Shown piece by piece: positions 12,809 to 23,952 of a stretch of 28,487 nucleotides of DNA (the first letter of the stretch is position 1; each line of letters opens with the position of its first letter). The DNA comes from a virus. The notes under the pieces were generated by a model. The model had not been told where the DNA came from and made no database searches. It was given only the letters and a program-made list of their open reading frames with translations. The DNA is taken from positions 1 through 28,487 of IMG/VR virus record IMGVR_UViG_3300047157_000081; one strand, 5' to 3'. The translations under genes and the position numbers were made by a program.

Positions 12809-15367
12809 ATGGCTAGAGTTGCTGTTGACAGCTTACAAACTTTACAGGTGGTGAACTATCACCACGATTAGATGGAAGAACTGATTTAACTAAATATACT
12901 TCTGGTTGTAAAACATTAGAAAATTTAGTTGTCTATCCACATGGTGCTGCAGCAAGTAGACCAGGTACAACATTTTGTAGCTGAAGTTGCTAATAGTGCA
13001 AACAAAACAAGATTAATACCTTTTGAATTTTCTACAACTCAAACTTATATGCTTGAGTTTTCTAATTTAAAAATGAGAGTCTACAAAGATAGTGGTGCTG
13101 TATTAGAAGGAGATAAAACTATATCTGCAATTACAAAAGCTAATCCTGCTGTAGTAACAGCAACTGGTCATGGTTATTCAAATGGTGATGAAGTAGTTAT
13201 TAGTAGTGTTGGTGGTATGACAGAAGTTAATGGTAAAAGATTTTTAGTTGCAGACAAAACAACTAATACATTTGAACTACAAATAAAGATGGAGTTAATA
13301 TAAACAGTTCATCATTTACAACTTATACTTCTGGTGGTGTATCTAATAAAGTTTTTGAAATTACAACACCTTATACAACTGCACAACTTTTTGATTTAAA
13401 ATTTGCACAATCGGCAGATGTAATGTACATTACTCATCCAGCACACGAAGTAGAAAAATTATCTCGTACTGGTCATACTGCTTGGACATTAACAGATGTA
13501 GATTTTACTAAAGGACCAATGCAAGATGCTAACACAACAGACACAACTTTAAATCCTGGTCAATCAGCAGTAGGTACAGGTATAGCTTTAGTTGCTTCTG
13601 CGGTTACAGGTATTAATGGTGGTTAGTGGTTTTTTATCTACAGATGTTGGAAGATTTGTTTTTTTAAGTGATGGTTATGCAAAGATAACAGGTGTTGGTA
13701 ATACAACTAATGCAGTACATTACAATTATTACAGCTTTAGATAATGCTAGTGCTACAGCTAATTGGCAACTAGGAGCTTTCTCAGATACTACAGGTCATC
13801 CTTCTTGTGTTACTTTTTTTGAACAACGATTAGTATTTGCAGGAACAACTAATCAACCACAAACAATATTTTTTTCAAAGTCTGGTGATTATGAAAACAT
13901 GGATGCAAACATTGGTGGAACTGTAGCTGATGATGATGCAATTATTTATACAATCGCATCTAACCAAGTTAATGCTATTAGATTTATGACAGCAACTAGA
14001 ACTTTAATTATTGGTACAGCAGGTGGTGAGTTTACAGTATCAGGTGGTGGTACAGATAGTGCTATTACACCTACAAATATATTAATTAAAAAACAATCTA
14101 ATCATGGTGCAGCTAATGTAGATGCTATAGCTGTAGGTAACGCAACATTATTTTTACAAAGAGCTAAAAGAAAAATTAGAGAACTAGCTTATAACTTTGA
14201 TGTTGATGGTTACATTGCACCTGACATGACTATCCTTGCTGAACATATTAGTGAAGGTGGACTAACACAATTGCATATCAACAAGAACCTAATCAAATTA
14301 TTTATGCAGTAAGAGGAGATGGTGAACTTAGTAGGTTTAACATATCAAAGAGAACAACAAGTAACAGCTTGGCACAGACATATCTTTGGTGGAAGATTTG
14401 GTAATGCAACAATTACAGTTACTGATTATGCAAATATTGCAAATGGTACAAGAATAGTTTTAACAAAAGCAGATGGTACAACTACAACTTTACATCCGCT
14501 ACATCTTCTGCTGGCAAAATTTCATACTACAACTAGTAACAATCAAACAGCAACAAATTTAAAAACATTAATAGATGCTGACTCTGATTTTACAGCAACA
14601 GTTAGTAGTAATGTAGTTACGATTACAGAAACATCACCATTGTCTACAGGATTTTTAACTATTACATCTTTAGATGATGCTACTCGATTAACAACTAATG
14701 AAGGTAAAGCAGTATGTGAAAGTGTTGCTGTTATTCCTACAGACGATACTGAGTATCAAGTTTATGTTATTGTTAAAAGAACAATTAATGGTGTTACAAG
14801 AAGATTTGTAGAATTATTAAATGTATTTGATTTTACAGAAACAGATAACACAACATTTAATTTTTTAGATAGTGCATTAAGTTATAGTGGTAGTGCTGTT
14901 ACAACAATATCAGGATTAGATCACCTTGAAGGACAAACAGTTTCTATATTAGCTAATGGTGCAACACACCCAGATAAAACTGTCAGCTCTGGTTCTATTA
15001 CTTTAGATCGTTCTTCAACAATGTTAAAGTAGGTTTAGTTACACATCAATATTACAAACTATGAGATTGATGCTGGTTCACAGAATGGTACATCACAAGG
15101 TAAGACAAAAAGAATATATGATATTACAGTTAAGAATATTTGAATCTATTGGTGTAGAAGTAGGGTGAATCTTTAGATAACATGGAAAGAATACCATTTA
15201 GAACATCATCTGATTTAATGGATCAAGGTATACCACCATTTACAGGAGATAAAGCTGTAGAGTTTAGAGGTAACTATGATACAGATGGTTTTATTTTTGT
15301 TAGACAAACTCAACCTTTACCTTTAACAATTTTATCTTTATACCCAAGATTAACTACAAACCAATGA
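12809..15367 (+). CDS. Tail tubular protein B (T7 gp12-like nozzle), many frameshifts
   Basis: ATG 12809. After a shift near 12840 the hallmark start FTGGELSPRLDGRTDLTKYT, GCKTLENLVVYPHGAAASRP appears, then TRLIPFEFSTTQTYMLEFSN. A central part carries TFFEQRLVFAGTTNQPQTIF, FSKSGDYENMD, RTLIIGTAGGEFTVSGGGTD and VDAIAVGNATLFLQRAKRKI, RELAYNFDVDGY. The end is ERIPFRTSSDLMDQGIPPFT, QTQPLPLTILSLYPRLTTNQ at 15365-15367. About 850 residues, matching the six-bladed nozzle protein. An insertion of beta-rich sequence (about 14400-14720) interrupts the canonical VGLTYQREQQVTAWHRH segment and may be a surface domain. Breaks near 12955, 13280, 13625, 13720, 14275, 14510, 15030 and 15135-15170. Confidence 0.88.
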
Positions 15368-15372
15368 TAAAA

Positions 15373-15812
15373 ATGTTATATATAGTACCTTACAGCTGAA
15401 CATGGAAGATTTATATTTCTAATCAAATGAATCATTCTTATGGATAAAGATGCACAATTTGAAGGAGATGCTATGCAACCTTTAGAACAAGATCATTTAG
15501 CTTTTACAGGTATTTAAATAAGAAACCTATTCTTTCTGCAGGTATGAAAATGATTTGGGGTGGTGTTGCAGAAGGTTGGGTTATTGCAACAACAAGATGT
15601 TTGGAATCATCCATTAGTTATTGCTAAAGCAATTAAGAAAGATTTTGCAAGAGTTGCAAAAGAAAATAATATTAAAAGAGTACAAACTGCTGTAAGAGCA
15701 GACTTTAAAAAGGTATAAGATTTGCAGAGTGGTTAGGTTTAGAAACGAAGGATTAATGAAACATTATGGTTTTGATGGTTCAGACCAATACAGATATGCG
15801 AGGATATTTTAA
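15373..15812 (+). CDS. GNAT acetyltransferase-like internal virion protein (T7 gp13 position), frameshifted
   Basis: ATG 15373. Joined frames give MLYIVPYSAEHGRFISNQ-like start, FEGDAMQPLEQDHLAFTG, then LNKKPILSAGMKMIWGGVAE, GWVIATT, WNHPLVIAKAIKKDFARVAK, NNIKRVQTAVRADFKK, then IRFAEWLGFRNEGLMKHYGF and YRYARIF at 15810-15812. The R-x-Q-T-A-V-R-A-D ... A-x-x-W-x-x-x-L-G-F-x-x-E-G pattern is the GNAT fold, seen in gp13-like proteins of podoviruses, where it may be structural rather than enzymatic. About 145 residues. Breaks near 15400-15435, 15515, 15600, 15715 and 15745. Confidence 0.75.
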
Positions 15813-17833
15813 TGAGTTGGGAAAATTAGAAGGAGAAACAAAAGTTGCTTTTGCAAAATCTGGTGTACAGGTAGTGGAACTGCTTATAAAATAGCTGCCG
15901 CTAATGCTAGAGAAGCTGTACTACAGAGAGAAATAATAACATATAATTCTAAAGTTGCTCAATCAAGAAAAATAGAACAAGCAAATTTTTCTAGAATACA
16001 AGGTAATATTGCAAGACAACAAGCTAGACTTGCAAAATCTGGTGTAATAATAGAGTTTCAACAAATATTATTCAAACATTAGATAACGAAGTATCAGTTA
16101 AAAGAAATAGATTATTAACAGCAGCTTATGTAGATAAAGATCCATTAGCTTTAAATTTAATTCAAACAGATTTAGAAACTTTATATGAACAAACTTATAA
16201 AGGTAGAATTGATACAGATGAATATAATAAATTAATTCAAGGTATACCTGGTGAAATACAAATATTTGAAGTTAGTCAATTAATATCTTCAAATCCTAGA
16301 CAGGCATATTCAGATTTAATGAATAAAGATAAATTTGTTAATCTTGATTTAAACAAAAGAGTTTCTTTAATTAGTGAAGTTAAAAGTGTTTTAATTCCAG
16401 AAATAAAAGATGAATATAAAAATCTTGTTGCCGCAGCTGCATTTGGCAAAGATGTTCCTTTTGATATAAAATTTGCAAAAGAAATTTTACCGCCAAGAAC
16501 ATTTAATAATATGATGAAAGAATATAGCAATGTAAAAGATACTGTTGCTGATGTTAAGATTTTAAACACAACATCTAATAAAAATTTATCACAAACTTTA
16601 GATAATATGCTTTCAAAAAGAGAACAAAGTAAAACATTTATTGAGTATCAAAAAGAAAAAAAAATTCTTGTAGAAGCAGTAAATGCTAGAAATGAAGCTA
16701 TGGCTAGTGATCCTGTGTTTTTCTTAAATGCTACCAATGATAATATAAAAGTATTAAGTGATGAACTACAAAATGAAAATAATCCAGATTTAAAACTACA
16801 AAAGAAAAAAGCATTAACAGAAATTTATGTTGAAACTCAATTAAATATGGGACAACCACCTTATCAAATAAAAGTTATGTCAAATTCTGAAGCTAGTGGT
16901 TTTGTTGAGCAATATGTAAATGGTGATCAAAATATGCGTATAGCAATGTTGCAAAATTTAGACGCAGAGTTTGGTGATTATAATTCAAATGCTATGCTTC
17001 AATTAACAAATGCAGGTTTACCTGTTACTGCCGAACTTTCTTCTTTTTTTAATAACCCAAAACTTACAGAAAGATTTTTAAGTTTTGATTCTAAAGATGA
17101 ACAAGACAGATTAAAACAATATGCAAAAGATAACAATATAACTTTCAATGATGTAAGAAAAAGTATTAGAGATAATTTAAGTGAATTTGAAGATGTTGTT
17201 ATGAGAGGTAGTAGATTTAATACAAGTGTTGCTTTAGATAAAATGGATAATATTGTAGATGTATTAAGTTATTATGCTTTAAATGAAATGGTTGCTGGTG
17301 AATCTCAAGGTTCAGCAGAAAAAAATGCTTATAATTTAATTAATAATAGTTTTGAAATACAAGATACTTTTTTTGTACCATTAGTTTACAATGGTAAATC
17401 TATTACATCAAGTGCAGATTTTATTGTTGAAAAAGCAAATCTTATAAAAGATTTTTATGTAGAAGATTTTGGTGCTGTTGCTTTTGAATCTGTAGATGAA
17501 GATGTTACAGATATAGAACTCAACGAAGCAATGAAAGACCAATTAAAAAATTTTGGTGAATGGAGAAATTCAGCAGATGGCACAGGTATAGTTTATGGAA
17601 TTGTATTTAATGATGGTTCTTTTGGTCCTGTAAAAAATCAAGAAGGAGAATATTTATCTTTTAATTTTGACAATACATCTTTAACAATACCAGGAACAGA
17701 TAAAGAGATGGATTTAGATATAAGAACTAAATCTCAACAACTTCAACCAAGAAGAGGTTATCCTGCTGTTTCAGAATCAGTTTCTAAATTACAAGCTAAT
17801 AAAGGTTCAGAAATAATAGGCAAAAGAAGATAA
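15812..17833 (+). CDS. Internal core / ejection protein region: gp14-like start joined to gp15-like body
   Basis: ATG 15812 (AGGA 8 nt before). The first part, after early indels, reads LGKLEGETKVAFAKSGV, GSGTAYKIAAANAREAVLQR, EIITYNSKVAQSRKIEQANF and IARQQARLAKSGV, the style of T7 gp14-like core proteins but without the usual longer N-terminus. A one-base shift near 16046 leads directly to NNRVSTNIIQTLDNEVSVKR, PLALNLIQTDLETLYEQTYK and the 504-residue frame beginning NKDKFVNLDLNKRVSLISEV, which resembles the middle and end of gp15-like ejection proteins. The gp15 N-terminus is not seen. From 16046 to 17833 the frame is intact. Alternative: gp14 ends at 16082 and gp15 starts at ATG 16319. Confidence 0.6.
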
Positions 17834-19029
17834 TGGCACAATTAGGATTTGGATTAAATATAAATGAAACTGCATCAAAGTTTGGTTACGATCAATATTC
17901 TACAAGACTAGGAGAAACTCTTGGAGCTATTGCTGCTGATAACTGGAACTTTAATCCTTTATCTTCTATTGGTACATATTATGATATGCAATCTGCAAGA
18001 TCACAATCTCTTGAAGATAATCAAGTTCGTATATCAAGAGATGAATTAAACAAAGAATATTCTGATTTAGGATTATTTTTTAAAGAAGATGAGTTTCAAT
18101 CTGTTGTAGATATAATGGTTGAAGAAAAAAAAGATGAAAGAAGTAGACAAAGCATTATTGAAAGAGGACCAAAAGGTTTTGGTGTAGGAGCATTAAAATT
18201 TGCTACAGGATTAGGAGTGTCTCTTTTTGATCCTATTAATATTGCTGCATCTTTTATACCTGTCTTTGGTCAAGCAAGATTTGCAGGACTTGTTGCACGA
18301 CAAGGTTTTACTAGAGCAAGATTAGCAAAAGGTGTTACAGAAGGTGCTGTCGGTGCTGCTATTGTAGAACCTATTGTTTATGGAGTAGCAAAAGAAGTAC
18401 AAGCTGATTATGGTTTAGCAGATAGTTTATTAAATATTACATTTGGAACTATTCTTGGTGGTGGACTTCATGTAGGTGCTGGTAAATTAAAAGACTTACG
18501 AACTGCTAGTAAATTTAAACAAAGAGTAAAAGAAGCTAATACACCAGATCAAGAATTAAATTTATATAAAGAATACTATCCAGAAAATGGAAAAATTATG
18601 AGAGATTTAGAAGTAACTAATCCTCAAACTAGAAGATTATTATTAGAAAAATCATTAAATGATTTATTATTAGAAAAACCTGTAGACACATCTCCTGTTG
18701 TTAGTGCTGATCCTGTTTTAAAAAATTCAGTAGATTCTGCTGCTACATCACAAACGAGATCGATACCTGATTCTACAGCAGATCAAATAGAACTTAATAA
18801 TGTAGAGCAAAATGTAGTTAATAAAAAAAGTTCAGATGTTGATGTTGAAATTAATAATTTAGAATTAAGATTAAATGCTATTAAAGAAAATCAAAAAACT
18901 AGAAAATTAGAAATAGATGATGATGTAGAAGTTAAATCGACTAAAGATGAATTAGATGAAGTTAATCAAAGATCAGAAGAATTAGATGAAATAATAAGAG
19001 ATGCAGTAAATTGTGTTAATGGAAGATAA
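17833..19029 (+). CDS. Internal virion / ejection protein (gp16-like, N-terminal part)
   Basis: Intact 398 residues; ATG 17833 overlaps the previous stop. The N-terminal half (GFGLNINETASKFGYDQYST) leads to a glycine/alanine-rich hydrophobic section (GVGALKFATGLGVSLFDPIN, IVEPIVYGVAKEVQADYGLA, LLNITFGTILGGGLHVGAGK) that could enter or line a membrane. After about residue 285 it becomes acidic, Asn/Lys rich and probably coiled coil (DVEINNLELRLNAIKE). The C-terminus ends AVNCVNGR. Proteins of this type with the next gene form the ejection channel for DNA delivery across the cell envelope. The split into two genes is normal in related marine phages to my memory. Confidence 0.65.
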   Translation: MAQLGFGLNINETASKFGYDQYSTRLGETLGAIAADNWNFNPLSSIGTYYDMQSARSQSLEDNQVRISRDELNKEYSDLGLFFKEDEFQSVVDIMVEEKKDERSRQSIIERGPKGFGVGALKFATGLGVSLFDPINIAASFIPVFGQARFAGLVARQGFTRARLAKGVTEGAVGAAIVEPIVYGVAKEVQADYGLADSLLNITFGTILGGGLHVGAGKLKDLRTASKFKQRVKEANTPDQELNLYKEYYPENGKIMRDLEVTNPQTRRLLLEKSLNDLLLEKPVDTSPVVSADPVLKNSVDSAATSQTRSIPDSTADQIELNNVEQNVVNKKSSDVDVEINNLELRLNAIKENQKTRKLEIDDDVEVKSTKDELDEVNQRSEELDEIIRDAVNCVNGR

Positions 19030-19031
19030 TT

Positions 19032-21559
19032 ATGTCAAAAAAATGTTTATTAAGAGTTGAACAATTACTAGCTAAATCATCAATCAAAGCAGCTAGAAAA
19101 GATGAAATTATTAATCAAATAAAGATTGCACAAGCAGAACAAAAAATTTCATCTATTGATGAAATAAATGTAGATAAAATTTCCCAAGAAGTTTCTGAAC
19201 AAATTAAATTACAAAAAAAAATTAATAAAAGAAATGCTATTGAAAATGAAATTAAAGGTAGAAAGTATGTGGAATATATTTTTGATAACTTTAATGATGA
19301 TCCAGCAGAAGGTTTAATTTCAATATTAGTTGGAACAAATAGAAGAGTTGCTGGAGCAAGAGCTTCTGTTGCTACCCAACAACAAGCAAGTGTTAATCAA
19401 CTTATAGCAGGTTTTAATGCAAAATTAAAAAATGAAAAATCTTTTCAGTTATTTGATAAAGCAGATAAAGAAACACAAAGAAGAATTGTTAGAACAATGT
19501 ATGAGTTAAATCAAAAAAAAACATCTATGGAAGAACAACTTGGTATGAAACCCCCTATAACAGAAACTAATCCTGATATAATTAGATTAGCTGAAGCTAT
19601 GGAAGGATATTCTGAAATGATTAGATTAAAATTAAATGATAGAGGTGCAAACATTTCAAAATTATGGGGTTATATAGTTAGACAATCACATGATCCTTAT
19701 CTTGTTAGAGATGCTGCAAAAGTATTAGGTAAAAATTTAGAAGATATGGATGATGGTATTGATCCAAACTTAAAAAGTAAAAAAGATATTAACTATAATA
19801 GAAATTACAAAGCATGGAGAGATTTTGTAATGGAAAAATTAGATCAAGAAAGAACATTTGCAGGTGTAGAAGATATAGAAGAATTTATGTTGTTTGTTTA
19901 TAATTCACTTGTAAAAAATCAATATTTAAAATCTGATGGTGCAGAATTTACTTTTGGTAGTAGACAAACTGCTAGAGGTAAGGATGTAGCAAAAGCTGCT
20001 GGTTTATCTGCAAAAAGAATTTTACATTTTAAAACTGCTGATGATTGGTTTGATTATAACGATAAATTTGGTGTCGGTAATTTAAAAGAATCTTTCTTTT
20101 CTGGACTTCAAACTGCTGGAAGAAACATTGGTATTATGGACACTTTAGGTACAAAACCTAAAAATAATTTTAGTAAAATTAAAAAAGCAGTTGGTAGATA
20201 AATTAAAAGAAAAACTTGGAAGAAGTAAACAAGATTTAAAAGCAAGTGATGCTAAATTTGATAAATTTTTAAAAGTTGTAGATGGTTCTATTTATACAGT
20301 AGAAAATTTTGCTGCTGCAAGATATTCTGCAATAGCAAGATCAATAGCATCTATGGCAAAACTAGGTGGTGCAACTGTTTCTGCTGCAGCTGATATAGGT
20401 ATTTATGGTTCAGAAATGAGATATCAAGGTAGATCATTTTTAGGTGGTATGGCAGAAGCTATGTACAAGTTTAGGAAAAATAAAAAATACAAACAAAAAA
20501 AAGATATAGCTGAAATGTTAGGTTTTATAGCAGATAATACTATTTATGATGTTGCTGGTAGATACCAAGTAGGTGATAATTTAAGTAAAGGTTTTACAAA
20601 AGCACAAAGAACATTTTTTAAATTAAATTTATTATCTTGGTGGACTAATACTCTTAAAGAAGGTTCAATGTTAGGTATGGCAAATTATTTTGCTAAACAA
20701 AAAAATTTAATTTTGAAAACTTAATCCACAATTAAAAAGTTTATTTAATGTTTATAATATTGATTCTACTAAATGGAATGTTATTAGAAAAACTGCAATG
20801 GAAAAAGCAGATGATGGAAAAGAATTTATTAACATAGGTTTGTTAGATCAAATATCTGATGCTGATATAAAAAAAATTACAGGATTAGATGATTTAAGTA
20901 AAAGAGAATTACAAATAGAAAAAGATAAATTTAAAGCATCTGTTTCTGGTATGCTTTTAGATAGATCAATTTATGCAGTTATAGAACCAGATGCTAGAGT
21001 TAAAGGACATTATGACACAAGGTTATTTAGGTGGTACAGGTATGGGTGAAGCAATAAGATTTTTTGGTCAATTTAAAGCATTTCCATTATGCGATTGTAC
21101 AAAAAGTTTTAGGAAGAGAAATTCTTATTTTAAAGGACCTAATAAAGATTTAGCAAGAGGAATAGTTGGATTAGGTTCTATTATTGTTACATCTGGACTA
21201 TTTAGGTTATTTATCAATGACAAAAAGATTTATTAAAGGTAAAGATCACCAAGAGATCCAACTAAATTAAATTCTGTTATGGCAGCTTTTTTACAAGGTG
21301 GTGGTCTTAGGTATTTATGGAGATGTATTATTTAAAGAAGTTAGATCAGTGAGGTGATATTATTGGTAATATTGCAGGACCAGTTCCTTTAACTGCATTT
21401 GATCTTGTTTAGCAATTAAATATGGTATAAGAGGTGAAGGTGGTAAAGCAGGTAAACTGCTTATAGAGCTGTTAGTCAAAGTATACCTTTTTTAAATTTA
21501 TTTTACTTAAAAACTGCTTTTGATTACTTAATTGGTTATCAAATTATGGAGGATTTTAA
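19032..21559 (+). CDS. Large internal virion / ejection protein (gp16-like, C-terminal part), frameshifted late
   Basis: ATG 19032, MSKKCLLRVEQLLAKSSIKA. The first 389 residues are intact, mostly helical (YVEYIFDNFNDDPAEGLISI, GYIVRQSHDPYLVRDAAKVL, FMLFVYNSLVKNQYLKSDG). After a shift at about 20195: DKLKEKLGRSKQDLK, AARYSAIARSIASMAKLGGA, SWWTNTLKEGSMLGMANYFA. After further shifts: SVSGMLLDRSIYAVIEPDAR, GYLGGTGMGEAIRFFGQFKA, GLGSIIVTSGLF, GGLGIYGDVLFKEV and PFLNLFYLKTAFDYLIGYQI. This order is the conserved end of gp16-type ejection proteins. I place the stop at TAA 21557-21559 after one indel; without it the frame runs into the fibre gene. About 840 residues. Indels cluster in 20700-21480. Confidence 0.75.
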
Positions 21560-21560
21560 T

Positions 21561-23952
21561 ATGACAGTATCATCAACAACAGTAAAAAATTCATATTCAG
21601 GCAATGGTAGTCAAACAACTTTGTTTATGGCTTCAAGATATTTGCAGATACAGATTTACAAGTTATTATCAGATCTCTACAGGAACAGAAACAACCAAAA
21701 GTTTAACAACTCATTACACAGTAACAGGTGCTAGGTAGTGCTTCAGGTGGTAATGTACGTATTTACATCTGGTAATACTCCTCCAACTGGTACAGAGACA
21801 GTTGTTTTAATTAGAAGATGTCCCGCAAACTCAAGCGATAGATTATATCGCTAATGATCCATTCCCTGCGGAGACACACGAAGAGGGTTTGGATCGTGCA
21901 ACCATGACAACTCAACAAGTTCAAGAAGAACTTGATAGATCAATAAAACTTTCAAGAACAAATACTATGACCTCTACAGAGTTTGCTGTAGGTGCAACAG
22001 ATAGAGCTAGTAAAGTTTTAGGATTTGATGCTAATGGTGAACTAACAGTTACACAAGAGCTTGGTACAAACAGAGGAAACTGGTCATCTGGTACAGATTA
22101 TAATGCTAGAGACATAGTTAAAGATACCTCAACAAATAATATTTTTTTAGTAAACACAGCACATACTGCATCAGGTTCACAACCTTTAACAACTAACGCA
22201 AATTCAGCTAAATATGATTTACTTGTAGACGCAGCAAGTGCAACGACATCAGCTAGTTCAGCATCTACGTCTGCTAGTACGATGCAACAACAAAAGCAGC
22301 AGAAGCAGCGACATCTGCATCAACAGCTACAACAAAGCAAATGAAGCAACTTCAGCAAGTAGTGCTTCAACGAGTGCAACTAATGCTGCAGCATTCTTTT
22401 GATAGTTTTGACGATAGATACTTAGGTGCTAAATCAAGTGATCCTTCAGTAGACAACGATGGTAATGCTTTATTAACTGGAGCATTATATTTTAATTCTT
22501 CAGATAATGTAATGAAGAACTACACAGGTTCTGCTTGGCAAACTTTAAAACCTACATCTTCTGAACAAACAAATATTAATACTTTATCTGCAAGTGCAGT
22601 AGTTGCTGATATGGCAATACTAGCTACAACAGATGTTGTTGCTGATATGAATACTTTAGCTTCAGCAGACATTGTTGCAGACATGAATACTTTAGCAACT
22701 GCTGATGTAGTTTCAGATATGAATACTCTTGCAACAGCAGACATTGTATCTGATATGAACACTCTTGCTACAGCAGATGTAGTAGCTGATATGAACACAT
22801 TAGGAACTGCGGATGTTGTAACTGATATGAATACTTTAGGTACAGCAACTAATGTAACTAACATGGCAACTGTTGCTACAAATATTACAGGAGTTAATTC
22901 TTTTGCAGAAAGATATAGAGTTGCTAGTTCTGATCCTACATCTAGTTTAGATGAAGGTGATCTTGCGTTCAATACGACAGATAATAATTTAAAATTTTAT
23001 AACGGAACAGCTTGGACATCTATCTCACCAGGTATAGCCAATGTTGTTGATGATTCAACACCACAACTAGGTGGTAACTTAGATGTACAAACTAATTCGA
23101 TTGTAACAACAAGTAATAGAAATGTTTTATTAGCTCCTAATGGTACAGGACTTGTTGAAATAAAAGGAAATGATAATGCTGGTCAAATACAATTAAATTG
23201 TGAACAAAATTCTCATGGTGTTAAAATTAAAGGACCACCTCATTCTGCTGGTCAATCTTATACTTTAACTTTACCATCATCTATTACTAATGGATTATTT
23301 TTAAAAACAGATGGTTCAGGTAATTTATCTTTTGCAGCAGTACCGGCAGAAACTAAACCAACTGTAGCAGATGTATCACAAACGATTGCTCCAGCTACAG
23401 CTACAACAATAAGTATTACAGGAACAAATTTTGTTTCAATACCACAAGTACAATTTATTAATGGTTCTACTGGTGCTATTACAAATGCTAATACAGTTTC
23501 ATTTACAAATGCTACTACACTTTCAGTTAATTGTAACTTTAGCAAGTGGTAACTATTTTGTAAGAATAGAAAATCCAGATGGTAATGCTGGAAGATCAAC
23601 AAACAATATTATTACTGCATCTACTGCACCATCATTTACAACAGCAGCAGGTTCACTAGGAACATTGCTGGTAATTTTTCTGGTACAGTATTTACAGTTG
23701 TAGGTTCATCAGATAGTGCAATACATTTACAGAGACAACAAGTGTTTTAGTTGGAAGTGGTGGAAGTCAAGCTAATTGCAGTTTAGCTTCAAATGGTGTA
23801 ATAACTACAAGTGATTTTGGTGGTAGTTCTACAACACCAACTACATACAATTTTACATTAAAAATTACAGATGCCGAAGGTCAGTTTGTAACTAGAGATT
23901 TTAGTTTAACAAGCTCAGCTTTGGAGCAACAGGTGGAGGACAATTTAACTAA
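21561..23952 (+). CDS. Tail fibre with T7-like N-terminal domain, frameshifted
   Basis: ATG 21561 with GGAGG at 21548-21552. The N-terminus TVSSTTVKNSYSGNGSQTTL, DTDLQVI-type segment, TTHYTVTGAG, VPQTQAIDYIANDPFPAETH and EEGLDRATMTTQQVQEELDR is the T7 gp17-like domain that attaches fibres to the tail. Next come a carbohydrate-module-like piece (GNWSSGTDYNARDIVKDTST), an Ala/Ser/Thr coiled shaft, an eight-fold 12-residue repeat (22578-22865), beta-rich receptor-proximal segments (FNTTDNNLKFYNGTAWTSIS) and an IPT/TIG-like domain (AETKPTVADVSQTIAPATAT). The stop is TAA 23950-23952, overlapping the next ATG. Frameshifts cluster at 21625-21835, 22275-22390 and 23535-23930. About 790 residues. Confidence 0.85.
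22578..22865 (+). repeat. Eight tandem 36-bp coding repeats in the fibre shaft
   Basis: Each 12-residue unit follows NTL-(A/G)-(T/S)-A-D-(V/I)-V-(A/S/T)-D-M. Units 3 to 7 are nearly identical in protein but vary at third codon positions. The in-phase D-M / hydrophobic spacing predicts a trimeric coiled or helical rod. Repeat number is likely to vary between relatives. Confidence 0.85.

Noticed and set aside
16276-16569. 97-residue minus-strand frame
   Set aside because: Antisense to the intact ejection-protein frame.
21546-21600. In-frame fusion of the ejection protein with the tail fibre
   Set aside because: GGAGG sits at proper spacing before ATG 21561, and one indel brings a TAA at 21557-21559 into frame, so two separate genes are more likely in this indel-rich stretch.
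22578-22865. Possible CRISPR array (36-bp periodic repeats)
   Set aside because: There are no spacers: the 36-bp units are contiguous coding repeats in frame with the fibre protein.
22520-22972. 150-residue minus-strand frame with repeats
   Set aside because: It mirrors the 12-residue repeats of the tail fibre; the plus-strand frame has the recognisable protein.
23258-23602. Minus-strand frame with hydrophobic stretches
   Set aside because: Antisense to the IPT-like part of the fibre; no ribosome binding site or family.
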